This document shows, one piece after another, positions 51,938 through 59,735 of a DNA stretch of 64,000 nucleotides. Position 1 is the first letter of the stretch, and each line of letters begins with the position of its first letter. The DNA is from an uncultured bacterium. Its GTDB lineage: Bacteria > Cyanobacteriota > Vampirovibrionia > Gastranaerophilales > Gastranaerophilaceae. Below the pieces are notes generated by a model. It was given only the letters and a program-made list of their open reading frames with translations, searched no databases and had not been told where the DNA came from. The stretch lies in NCBI GenBank assembly GCA_902788345.1, contig CADAJP010000002.1, positions 276,002-340,001 on the forward strand, written 5' to 3'. The translations under genes were made by a program, and so were the position numbers.

Positions 51938-52110
51938 TATAAAAGTGAATAAGGAAATAGGGGAATAAGGAAATAGGGGAATAAGGAAATAAGGGAATAA
52001 GGAAATAAGGAAATAAGTTCGTTTCAATTATTTTGTTATTTTTATAATTCAAAATTTTTGAAGTATAAAATAATTTTTTTCTGTAACGAACTTAACTACT
52101 TAACTACTTT
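51938..52110. repeat. Family A element, long left arm
   Basis: The left arm (51944-52022) is at least ten GGAAATA/GGGGAATA/GGGAATA steps, beginning AAAAGTGAATAAGG and ending AAGTTCGTTTC. The right arm (about 52083-52108) is degenerate, TAACGAACTTAACTACTTAA. The 60 bases between them are AT-rich. No gene is seen between hisS and the dikinase-like gene. Confidence 0.75.
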
Positions 52111-52112
52111 TT

Positions 52113-53717
52113 TTAAACAATATTTCTTGATTGCCAAAAGTAGATATCGTCATCTTTTATCCCGCCTTCAATATCCTGCGGGTGTCCAAATTCTTTTTCT
52201 ATTACAAGTGCGTTTTGTGCAACTTTTTTGAGTTGGTCAAAGAGTTTTTTATTCCCCGATAAATCATATTTTAACGGCTCAAGTTCGATTATTTCCTCAT
52301 CTTCATTAAAGGTTACTTTCGGACAATTCATTTGGATAGAATCATATGTTAATTTTCCATTATTTTTGTTATAGGTGAAAATATGTGGCTGGGTTGCACC
52401 TTCAAGCTGCCACTGTTTATCAGAATATAATTCTATTTTCAGGTTCCCTTTTTTGTCATCTGTATAAAGTGTGAACTTATAATCGGGTTTTACTCTGTTC
52501 TGTAGAACTATCCCCGGTTGGATATTTTCTTCGGGGATATTGTACATTTTTCTTGAATATTTAGCATTATGATGATATTTGGAACGGGCTACAAATCTTA
52601 TAGTATCGAATAAATCTTCTTTATCATCAAGTTGTGCTACACAGGTTTGGTAAACTCCTGCCGCAGAATAATGCGGCAAATCTTCCCCGTTAAACGACGA
52701 CCTTACCATAATTGCAGGAGTGTTTATACCGTTTTCTTTCAGGGTATCCATCAATTTTTCTATTTCTCCGTTTGACATGTACTCATCATAAAGTCTTGCA
52801 TAATCATCAATATCCTCTGAGTTATCCGTCATTGGTTCAAGATATCCCGAAGGCAGTGCCATGGATTTAGGTATAATTACATCAATCTTTCCCTGCTCCT
52901 TTAGTTCTTCTAATCTTCTCAAATTAACTGCTTTTGCTCCAATGATATCTGGTGAATACTCTTTTGAGGTCAAAATCTTATTACACGGTTTGAGTTTTGG
53001 TACATCAACCGTTTTAAATTCTATCGGTTTTGATGGTTTATCTGTTTTATCAAACCAAATCCAGTTATCTTTCAGTTCAAGTTCTACATTTTCGCCGTCA
53101 AGTGATTTCAGCCGTTCAATTTTATCAGGTTCTAACACGGCACCGCAGACATCGGTTTCCTGTCTCAATCTTGTTCCTAAATGAGAAAACGCTGCTATAT
53201 CATCAGTTGTGTATATTAATCCCACAATATTAGGGTTATCAAGATTTGAAGCAAAAGTTCTTACAACAAGAATAGTTGGTTCTGTTATATCATCATTTTT
53301 TTTGAAAACATTTGAATCCTGATATTTTATCCTGCCGACAGCCTTACCCTCTTTTATAGTATGAACTAACGGTTGTCTGTGTTGTAATCTTGTAACAACA
53401 GTTGCTTTTTGAATCATTGGAATGGGGTTAAAACAGTATTCATGTCCGTCTTTTAAATCGATTTTGCCCGTATCTTTATATTCTATATGATACTTAAACG
53501 GCTCTTTCCCGAGGCTGTCATGAAAGTAATACAGATTACCCTCTTTTTTCATTTCTTCTTCCTGACGTTCACCCTTTATATCATAAATAAGATACGGCTT
53601 TTCCCCGAGGTTATCCTCGTTATCCGTTCGGATATCGATATTCTTATTTCTCGGTTCAACTTTATAAGTGTGAGCCATAAAATTCGGCTGATATATATTT
53701 ACCCTTGAAATTTGCAT
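52113..53717 (-). CDS. Glucan-water-dikinase-like protein (phosphohistidine plus ATP-binding domain)
   Basis: This 534-residue protein has the domain order of plant alpha-glucan water dikinase. Residues of about 20-95 may be a carbohydrate-binding-like beta domain. Residues of about 150-215 match the swivelling phosphohistidine domain: GLIYTTDDIAAFSHLGTRLR places His179 where GWD has SHVSVRAR. Residues of about 250-534 match the ATP-binding domain of PPDK/GWD (PDIIGAKAVNLRRLEEL with Lys262, IPKSMALPSGYLEP, IMVRSSFNGEDLPHYSAAGV). GWD phosphorylates glucosyl units of starch or glycogen. There is no PEP/pyruvate domain. A TATTAT stands six bases before the ATG. It ends at a terminator shared with the LysM gene. 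The substrate is inferred from family resemblance only. Confidence 0.8.
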   Translation of the reverse strand: MQISRVNIYQPNFMAHTYKVEPRNKNIDIRTDNEDNLGEKPYLIYDIKGERQEEEMKKEGNLYYFHDSLGKEPFKYHIEYKDTGKIDLKDGHEYCFNPIPMIQKATVVTRLQHRQPLVHTIKEGKAVGRIKYQDSNVFKKNDDITEPTILVVRTFASNLDNPNIVGLIYTTDDIAAFSHLGTRLRQETDVCGAVLEPDKIERLKSLDGENVELELKDNWIWFDKTDKPSKPIEFKTVDVPKLKPCNKILTSKEYSPDIIGAKAVNLRRLEELKEQGKIDVIIPKSMALPSGYLEPMTDNSEDIDDYARLYDEYMSNGEIEKLMDTLKENGINTPAIMVRSSFNGEDLPHYSAAGVYQTCVAQLDDKEDLFDTIRFVARSKYHHNAKYSRKMYNIPEENIQPGIVLQNRVKPDYKFTLYTDDKKGNLKIELYSDKQWQLEGATQPHIFTYNKNNGKLTYDSIQMNCPKVTFNEDEEIIELEPLKYDLSGNKKLFDQLKKVAQNALVIEKEFGHPQDIEGGIKDDDIYFWQSRNIV

Positions 53718-53723
53718 GCATAT

Positions 53724-53729
53724 ATAATA
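53724..53729 (-). promoter_or_regulatory. -10 element of the dikinase-like gene, leaderless layout
   Basis: TATTAT ends six bases before the ATG at 53717. A TAGCAA-like -35 is 16 bases upstream. No ribosome-binding site precedes the ATG, and the element would lie inside a five-codon longer frame (53732). Confidence 0.5.
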
Positions 53730-53754
53730 CACATAAATAAAAATTTTGCTACTA

Positions 53755-53787
53755 AAAAAGGATTGCTTAACAAAGCAATCCTTTTTG
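53755..53787. terminator. Terminator between the LysM gene and the dikinase-like gene
   Basis: AAAGGATTGCTT, loop AACA, AAGCAATCCTTT with runs of A and T on both ends. It is close to the stop of the LysM gene on the minus strand (53804) and probably ends it. Confidence 0.85.
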
Positions 53788-53803
53788 TTTCCGTATCAAA
53801 ATT

Positions 53804-54583
53804 TTATGAAAGTTTGATTTGCTGACCCGGTTTGATTATTACTAAACCGTTGTCATTTGCATATTTTAAATTGTTTAATTTCATAAGTTCCTGAGTTCTT
53901 TTTGCGATTTCAGCGTTTGTAACTTCTCCGCCTTTGTTTTCTAAATCTTTCTTTGCAATGTTCCAAACGTTATCGCCTTTTTGAACATCATGTACGTTGG
54001 ATGAAACTACAGGAGTTGGTGACGGATTTGGATTTGTGTCTTTTGCATTTTTTCTGTCTTGATATGAATCATATGCTTTTTTACCAAGATATCCGACTAA
54101 AGCAAGTCCGCCTAATGCCAAAAGTCCTATTCCTGCATATTTCAAACCTTTTTTAACACCCGGTTTTGAAATAATGTTTTTGGTTTCTTCTGCAACAGTA
54201 TTAGCTGCTTTTGATGTCTTTTGACCAACTTTGCTGTTTTTCACTTTGCTGAATAAACCTGATAATTTTTGTCCTGCTTTGCTCTTTTTAGCTTTATTAA
54301 ACAGATTATTAAATACATTGCCTTTAACAGTCGCTTTTGCTTGATCTTCAATGCCTCTTTTCATCATTCCCTGTGCATTGAAGAATGCTGCTGAAGCTTT
54401 TGCATCTCTTGTTCCTTCTTTATAGAAGTTGTTAAATTCACTCGGATTGAATTTATTTTTTTCGAGTTCGTCCATAATACTTTTACCGATTTCTTTTTGA
54501 GAAATAAATTTTCCTTCCGGTAATTTGAATCTTGCACATACATCATCATACTTGATGCTGAGTCCATTAATAGCAATAGTCAT
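53804..54583 (-). CDS. LysM-domain protein with one membrane helix
   Basis: This 259-residue protein has an N-terminal helical part (1-140), a membrane helix at about 145-170 (GLKYAGIGLLALGGLALVGY) and a C-terminal LysM-like domain (HDVQKGDNVWNIAKKDLENK, then VIIKPGQQIKLS), which binds peptidoglycan or other GlcNAc polymers. The helix-first order suggests an inner-membrane protein reaching into the wall; the N-terminal 100 residues are cytoplasmic if so. A Lys-rich repeat, AKKSKAGQKLSGLFSKVKNS, precedes the helix. GAGGAA lies before the ATG. It is a single gene. Confidence 0.8.
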   Translation of the reverse strand: MTIAINGLSIKYDDVCARFKLPEGKFISQKEIGKSIMDELEKNKFNPSEFNNFYKEGTRDAKASAAFFNAQGMMKRGIEDQAKATVKGNVFNNLFNKAKKSKAGQKLSGLFSKVKNSKVGQKTSKAANTVAEETKNIISKPGVKKGLKYAGIGLLALGGLALVGYLGKKAYDSYQDRKNAKDTNPNPSPTPVVSSNVHDVQKGDNVWNIAKKDLENKGGEVTNAEIAKRTQELMKLNNLKYANDNGLVIIKPGQQIKLS

Positions 54584-54755
54584 CTTAATTCCTCCTTTGA
54601 CTTTCCTTTTTATCCTGCTAACTTGTTTGAGTTATCCCCTATGCCATGATAAAAAATTTTATTTTGTCGGAATTGCCTCTGGGTATGTCTTGTGTATATA
54701 CTTTTCTTAACAAAAGTTAATAAAATGATTTTTGCTTTGCTCTGAATGATGAACA

Positions 54756-54808
54756 TATTGTAAAGAACTTATTTCCCTATTCCCCTATTCCCTTGTCCAC
54801 TTTAATTT
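54756..54808. repeat. Family A half element
   Basis: A right arm alone, GTAAAGAACTTATTTCCCTA then CCCCTATTCCCTTGTCCACTTTAAT; no matching left arm is close. It lies just upstream of the purB promoter, whose -35 region overlaps its end. The rest of 54584-54755 has no gene that I can support. Confidence 0.7.
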
Positions 54809-54817
54809 CTTTTATGT

Positions 54818-54823
54818 TATAAT
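54818..54823 (+). promoter_or_regulatory. -10 element of purB, leaderless layout
   Basis: TATAAT ends six bases before the ATG at 54830. A TTGTCC lies 19 bases upstream of it, inside the family A arm. No ribosome-binding site is present. Confidence 0.6.
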
Positions 54824-54829
54824 TCTCTT

Positions 54830-56173
54830 ATGATTGAAAGATATTCAAGAAAAGAAATGGCAGATATTTGGACATTGGAGTCCAAATTTAACTATTATCT
54901 GAAAGTAGAACTTGCTGTGTGTGATGCTTATGCTTATATTAATGAAAATAGCCCCTCTCCTAAATCCTCTCCCCAAGGTGGCGAGGACTTTAATATAACA
55001 AAAGATATTGCATCTGAAATAAGACAAAAAGCATCTTTTACTGTCGAAAGAATTGATGAAATTGAGCAGGAAGTAAAACATGATGTAATTGCTTTTTTAA
55101 CTTGTGTAAATGAAAGTTTAGGTGATTTGGGCAGATATGTTCATGTCGGAATGACAAGTTCTGATGTTATTGATACGGCTTTTGCACTGCAAATTCAGGA
55201 TAGTGCCAAGATTATTATCAATGATTTGAATAAAGTAATAAACACTTTAAAAGATCTTGCAAACAAACACCGCAAAACTCTTTGTATAGGTCGTTCTCAC
55301 GGCATACATGCAGAAGTTATGACTTTTGGAGTAAAGCTTTGTAACTGGATAGATATTTTAGAACGACAAAAAGAAAATTTTGTACATGCGGCCGAACAAA
55401 TCAGAGTTGGTCAGGTTTCAGGGCCTGTAGGTACATACAGTAATATTTCGCCTGAAATAGAAGAAATAACCTGTAAAAATCTCGGATTAAAACCTGCAAG
55501 AGTTTCAACCCAAATTATTGCAAGAGATTATCATGCGTACTTTATGCAGTCATTATCTTTAATTGCAACCGTAATTGAGCAGTTTGCAACCGAAATCAGA
55601 CATTTGCAAAAAACAGAAGTTTTAGAATTAGAGGAAGGTTTTTCAAAAGGTCAAAAAGGATCTTCTGCTATGCCTCACAAGAAAAACCCTGTATTAAGCG
55701 AGAATTTGTGCGGACTTTCAAGAGTTGTAAGGTCAAATTCTGTTGCGGCAATGGAAAATGTTGCACTCTGGCATGAAAGAGATATTTCTCACAGTTCTGC
55801 AGAAAGAATTATTTTCCCTGACAGTTTAACTCTTGTTGATTTTATGCTCAACAGATTTAACTCCGTTATGGAAAATATTGTTGTGCATGAAGATAATATG
55901 CTGAAACATACAAACGAATTTGGCGGAATTGTTTATTCTCAAAAGATGCTCTTAACTCTTGTATCAAAAGGTTTGACAAGAGAAGATGCTTATGTAATTG
56001 TTCAAAGGAACGCCCTTGATGCGTTTAATAATCATGGTGATTTTAAAAAGAATGTTTTAAATGATGAAGAAGTTTTAAAATATTTATCTCAAGACGAGAT
56101 AGAAGAAATATTTAATCCTTATGAATTTTTGAAAAATATCGATACAATTTATAACAGAGTATTGGCAAATTAA
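54830..56173 (+). CDS. purB: Adenylosuccinate lyase
   Basis: PurB splits fumarate from SAICAR and from adenylosuccinate, two steps of purine synthesis. The 447-residue protein has MIERYSRKEMADIWTLESKF at the start, the catalytic His region GRSHGIHAEVMTFG, and the signature KGSSAMPHKKNPVLSENL with the flexible serine loop. Residues of about 40-54 (NSPSPKSSPQGGEDFN) are an insertion in frame relative to the normal family start, and the DNA for it (54950-54992) resembles the short repeat in the U32 gene. The insertion is in a helical, surface part, away from the active site, so the enzyme is probably active. Confidence 0.94.
   Translation: MIERYSRKEMADIWTLESKFNYYLKVELAVCDAYAYINENSPSPKSSPQGGEDFNITKDIASEIRQKASFTVERIDEIEQEVKHDVIAFLTCVNESLGDLGRYVHVGMTSSDVIDTAFALQIQDSAKIIINDLNKVINTLKDLANKHRKTLCIGRSHGIHAEVMTFGVKLCNWIDILERQKENFVHAAEQIRVGQVSGPVGTYSNISPEIEEITCKNLGLKPARVSTQIIARDYHAYFMQSLSLIATVIEQFATEIRHLQKTEVLELEEGFSKGQKGSSAMPHKKNPVLSENLCGLSRVVRSNSVAAMENVALWHERDISHSSAERIIFPDSLTLVDFMLNRFNSVMENIVVHEDNMLKHTNEFGGIVYSQKMLLTLVSKGLTREDAYVIVQRNALDAFNNHGDFKKNVLNDEEVLKYLSQDEIEEIFNPYEFLKNIDTIYNRVLAN
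54949..54993. repeat. Repeat-like DNA inserted in frame in purB
   Basis: The stretch reads AGCCCCTCTCCTAAATCCTC then TCCCCAAGGTGGCGAGGACT. The core CCTCTCC.CAAGG..GGCGAGG is like the U32 insertion and like the small hairpins of family B. It keeps the purB frame open and adds about 15 residues. Confidence 0.6.
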
Positions 56174-56288
56174 AGTTTACATTGCTTTATGCAACTCTTG
56201 AATTTGGTTTATGTTTGGTTTATCTTTAGAAAGCTTGTGTAAATTAGTAATTTGGCATTGTTAAGCCAAAAAGGATATGGAGAAAAAG

Positions 56289-57662
56289 ATGTATAATGTT
56301 GCCATAATAGGTGCCGGACCTGCCGGAATTTTTGCCGCTTTAGAAATTATGAAATTAAAACCTGAATGGAAGGTTGTTTTAATAGAAAAAGGTCAAAGAA
56401 TTGAAACAAGAAAATGTCCTTTGCGTCAGGGTTCACCAAAGTGTGTAAACTGTAAAAAATGCGGTTTATTATGCGGTTGGGGAGGAGCAGGTGCTTTTTC
56501 TGACGGCAAATTAACTTTAACTCCCGATGTTGGCGGACATTTGGCAGAATATATGACAAGAAAACAAGCTGAAGACTTAATTGGTTATGCAGATGATTTG
56601 TATTTAAAATACGGTGCGACTGATGAAGTTTTCGGTACTGACAGAAAAGTTTTTGAAGAACTAGAGCATCAGGCAGTTTTGGCTGAATTAAAACTTGTTC
56701 ATTCTCCGGTAAGACATTTGGGAACTGAAAGAAGCCTTGATGTTTTGAAAAATATGCAGGATTATCTTGATGAAAGAATTACTATTTTAAATAATGTAGC
56801 TGCAAAATCTTTAATTGTTGAATGTGAACAAGTTAAAGGTATTGAACTTGATAACGGTGATGTAATTTCTGCTGAATATACAATTATAGCACCGGGTAGA
56901 GAAGGTGCTGACTGGTTAACTCAGGAATTTGCGAAACACAAAATAGGTATGGTAAATAATGCTGTTGATGTTGGTGTTCGTGTTGAACTTCCTGCTCCTG
57001 TTTTTGAACCGTTAACATCAAAATTATATGAATCAAAACTGATTTATCATTCACCGACATTTGGGGATGAAGTTCGTACATTCTGTATGAATCCGAACGG
57101 TGAAGTTGTTCAGGAAAATTATTCTGGTATTGCAACCGTAAACGGTCACAGTTACGCAAATTATAAAACTCCAAATACAAATTTTGCACTTTTGGTTAGT
57201 GAAAAATTTACTGAACCGTTCAAAGAACCTATCCAATACGGTCAGCATATTGCAAGACTTGCCAATATGTTAGCAGGCGGAATTTTGGTTCAAAGATTTG
57301 GCGATTTGTTAGACGGCAGACGTTCAACTCCAGAAAGAATTAAAAACAGTGTTATTAACCCGACTTTGACCTGTGCAACTCCGGGGGATTTGAGTTTGGT
57401 AATTCCATACAGACAAATGACAAGTATTATTGAAATGCTAAAAGCTCTTGATAAACTTTGTCCTGGTACAGCTTCTCGTTACACATTGTTATACGGTATA
57501 GAAGTTAAATTCTATTCTGCGCGTGTAAAACTTACAAATGAACTTGAAACAGAAGGGGTTAAAAACTTATTCACAATCGGTGATGGTGCAGGGGTAACAA
57601 GAGGATTATTGCAGGCATCAGCATCAGGCGTTTATGTTGCAAGAACGATTTGCGAAAGATAA
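56289..57662 (+). CDS. FAD-dependent oxidoreductase (NAD(P)/FAD family)
   Basis: This 457-residue protein starts with a Rossmann FAD loop, VAIIGAGPAGIFAALEIMKL (about 4-23), and has the second dinucleotide loop with GVYVARTI at the end and IGDGAGVTRGLLQASASG (about 430-447), typical of FAD-binding proteins such as the HI0933/YgcN or uncharacterised dehydrogenase groups. A cluster of Cys (CPLRQGSPKCVNCKKCGLLC, about 40-60) may bind a Fe-S centre or zinc. It belongs to a family of conserved unknown-function oxidoreductases (NAD(P)/FAD-dependent). The start is the ATG with GGAG six bases upstream; another ATG is four codons earlier. The substrate is unknown. Confidence 0.82.
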   Translation: MYNVAIIGAGPAGIFAALEIMKLKPEWKVVLIEKGQRIETRKCPLRQGSPKCVNCKKCGLLCGWGGAGAFSDGKLTLTPDVGGHLAEYMTRKQAEDLIGYADDLYLKYGATDEVFGTDRKVFEELEHQAVLAELKLVHSPVRHLGTERSLDVLKNMQDYLDERITILNNVAAKSLIVECEQVKGIELDNGDVISAEYTIIAPGREGADWLTQEFAKHKIGMVNNAVDVGVRVELPAPVFEPLTSKLYESKLIYHSPTFGDEVRTFCMNPNGEVVQENYSGIATVNGHSYANYKTPNTNFALLVSEKFTEPFKEPIQYGQHIARLANMLAGGILVQRFGDLLDGRRSTPERIKNSVINPTLTCATPGDLSLVIPYRQMTSIIEMLKALDKLCPGTASRYTLLYGIEVKFYSARVKLTNELETEGVKNLFTIGDGAGVTRGLLQASASGVYVARTICER

Positions 57663-57665
57663 ATT

Positions 57666-57893
57666 TTAAAAATCATTAAATATCTCTGATATTTTTATTT
57701 TAAAAGTACAACAAATTTTATATAAATGCTTTTCTATGCAAATGCCATAAGCTTTGCCTTGTTCAATTTTATAAAGATATGGAATGCGTATTCCTGTTTT
57801 TTGCGATAGTTCTTTAACGGTTATATTGTTTTTGATTCGCATTTTTTTTATATTTTCACCAAGTTTTTTAAATTCTTTTTCATATTCATGCAT
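57666..57893 (-). CDS. Small helix-turn-helix protein, XRE type
   Basis: This 75-residue protein is one XRE/Cro-type helix-turn-helix domain: ENIKKMRIKNNITVKELSQK followed by TGIRIPYLYKIEQGKAYGIC. The DNA-binding helix is complete. It could be a repressor, perhaps of the neighbouring divergent gene. It stops three bases after the oxidoreductase gene on the other strand. AAAGGG is near the ATG. No toxin partner is recognised. Confidence 0.8.
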   Translation of the reverse strand: MHEYEKEFKKLGENIKKMRIKNNITVKELSQKTGIRIPYLYKIEQGKAYGICIEKHLYKICCTFKIKISEIFNDF

Positions 57894-58023
57894 AGTTATA
57901 CCCTTTGTAAAGTTTTATGATAGAAAAATCAAAATTATATTTAATAAATCTACTATATAATTGATTAAGTTATCATAAATCATTTAATTAGTCAATAAAT
58001 TAACTACACAGTATAATAATTAA

Positions 58024-58236
58024 ATGAATTTAAGAGTAAGAGAGCAAATAAAATCTTTATTAACTGCAAACAATATAACTATGAAAGAAATTGCAGGTGT
58101 TTTGACAGAAAAATTAGGAAAAAAATGCACTTTAGCTAATTTATCATCAAAATTAAAGCGGGGTACTTTAACTTATAATGAGGTTTTAATAATTATTGAA
58201 TACATGAATTATCATGTAGAATTTATTAAAAATTAA
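58024..58236 (+). CDS. Small DUF6471-like helix-turn-helix protein
   Basis: This 70-residue protein reads MNLRVREQIKSLLTANNITM then KEIAGVLTEKLGKKCTLANL and SSKLKRGTLTYNEVLIIIEY. The KRGTLTYNE part with a helix-turn-helix like arrangement is as I know it from a small family of XRE-like proteins (DUF6471). It is divergent from the other small HTH gene, 130 bases apart, so the two may regulate each other. No Shine-Dalgarno is seen. Confidence 0.6.
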   Translation: MNLRVREQIKSLLTANNITMKEIAGVLTEKLGKKCTLANLSSKLKRGTLTYNEVLIIIEYMNYHVEFIKN

Positions 58237-58276
58237 AACACTTGACTAGTTTTTTAAATCTGAAACATTTATACAA

Positions 58277-59584
58277 TTATTTAAAGATAATAACAGAAAT
58301 TAAAGCCGTTAAAATCAGCGGAATATTGTAATGTAAAAATGTCGGAATACATGTATCCCAAATATGATTATGCTGACCGTCTGCATTCAAACCTGAAGTT
58401 GGGCCTAAAGTTGTATCAGAAGCAGGAGAACCGGCATCTCCCAAAGCTGCTGCCGCACCAAGAACAATTATTGCAGATGGTATGCTAAATCCGAGTTTAA
58501 TAAAAATTGGAACATACAAAACTGCCAAAATTGGTATTGTACCAAAAGATGTTCCTATTCCCATTGTAATAAATAACCCGACAAAAAGCATTAATGCTGC
58601 TGCTAACAGTTTGCTTGACATCATATAAGGTGCAATAGTATTTACAAGTGAATCAATTCCGCCTGTTGCTTTCATAACACTTGCAAATCCTGCTGCTACA
58701 AGCATTACGAATGCAACATAACCCATTAAACCAACACCTTCATTAATCAGTTTGTCCATTTTGTCGTGGTCGATAGCTTTAAATCCGAAAATAACCGATA
58801 ACCCGACTAATGCACCTAACGGCAGTGAACCTGTCCATAATTGAATAACAAGCGTTAATACTGCAGCAATTAAAGTTATATAATGGCTTCTATGCAGGGT
58901 TAAATCTGTTGTTTGAGTTTCTTCAATTTTAATATCCTGATATTCTCTTTGTTTTGAGTATGAAACAAAAATGGCAACCAAAAATCCGATAAACATGCCC
59001 AATCCTAATACCCATATAGATTTCCAAATATCACCTTTTGCGGTAATAAGCCCGTTTTGAATCATATTATCTGCAATCAATCCCTGAAAGATTAGACCAA
59101 AACCTGCAGGAATTACAATGTATGGTGCTTTTAAACCAAAAGCCAATGCACAGGCAACCGAGCGTCTGTCGATTTTTAATTTATTCATAACTGTTAATAA
59201 TGGCGGTATGAGTATAGGAATAAATGCTATATGAACAGGAATAAGGTTTTGAGATAATATTGCAATTCCTGTTAATATGAATATCAATATATATTTTTTT
59301 GACTGAATCACATTGGAAATTTTCATTGATAAAATCGGTGCAAGTCCTGTATGAGTCATTGATACGGCGAATGCTCCAAGCAAAATATAACTTAGTGCGG
59401 TTTCTGAATTATCTCCCATACCGCTTACAAAAATATTCATTATTTCACTTATACCGATATGACCTGCCAAGCCACCCGCAACTGCAGAAATTATCAATGC
59501 AAGTAAAACATTTATTCTGCATAAACATAAAATGCACAATAATATTACTGAAATTATTATCGGATTTAAAACCAATGATAACAT
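58277..59584 (-). CDS. Na+/H+ antiporter NhaC-like, or related organic-acid carrier
   Basis: This 435-residue protein has about 11-12 membrane helices and is of the NhaC/ion-transporter superfamily (Na+/H+ antiporter family). Motifs are LAALLLGAFAVSMTHTGLA-like segments, QNLIPVHIAFIPILIPPLL, and GAAAALGDAGSPASDTTLGP, the last one typical of NhaC-type carriers. It exchanges sodium with protons or takes up an organic acid such as malate or lactate; which one cannot be told. No Shine-Dalgarno is seen; a TATGTT lies 12 bases before the ATG. It is a single gene. Confidence 0.85.
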   Translation of the reverse strand: MLSLVLNPIIISVILLCILCLCRINVLLALIISAVAGGLAGHIGISEIMNIFVSGMGDNSETALSYILLGAFAVSMTHTGLAPILSMKISNVIQSKKYILIFILTGIAILSQNLIPVHIAFIPILIPPLLTVMNKLKIDRRSVACALAFGLKAPYIVIPAGFGLIFQGLIADNMIQNGLITAKGDIWKSIWVLGLGMFIGFLVAIFVSYSKQREYQDIKIEETQTTDLTLHRSHYITLIAAVLTLVIQLWTGSLPLGALVGLSVIFGFKAIDHDKMDKLINEGVGLMGYVAFVMLVAAGFASVMKATGGIDSLVNTIAPYMMSSKLLAAALMLFVGLFITMGIGTSFGTIPILAVLYVPIFIKLGFSIPSAIIVLGAAAALGDAGSPASDTTLGPTSGLNADGQHNHIWDTCIPTFLHYNIPLILTALISVIIFK

Positions 59585-59694
59585 AACCAGAAGATTAACA
59601 TAAACATGTCCGCATGGCTAATAGAAATATATTTGCATGAATTGTTACATGTAAATAATCTTTTTCATACTTCCAGCTATTCTTAATTTACAAC

Positions 59695-59718
59695 GAGGAC
59701 ATTTGTCCTCTTTTTTTT
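59695..59718 (+). terminator. Strong orphan terminator upstream of folC
   Basis: GAGGAC, loop ATTT, GTCCTC and eight T's. No plus-strand gene lies before it: the NhaC-type gene is divergent and starts at 59584. It might end an unseen small RNA transcribed from the 59.59-59.69 kb gap, or act as an attenuator. Confidence 0.65.
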
Positions 59719-59723
59719 AGTGT

Positions 59724-59729
59724 TAAAAT
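59724..59729 (+). promoter_or_regulatory. -10 element of folC, leaderless layout
   Basis: TAAAAT ends six bases before the ATG at 59736; a TTGTCC is 15 bases upstream. No ribosome-binding site is present. Confidence 0.45.
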
Positions 59730-59735
59730 ATTTAT

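Noticed and set aside
57666..58236. Toxin-antitoxin pair formed by the two small helix-turn-helix genes
   Set aside because: Both look like DNA-binding proteins, neither has a toxin fold and they are divergent, not in an operon.
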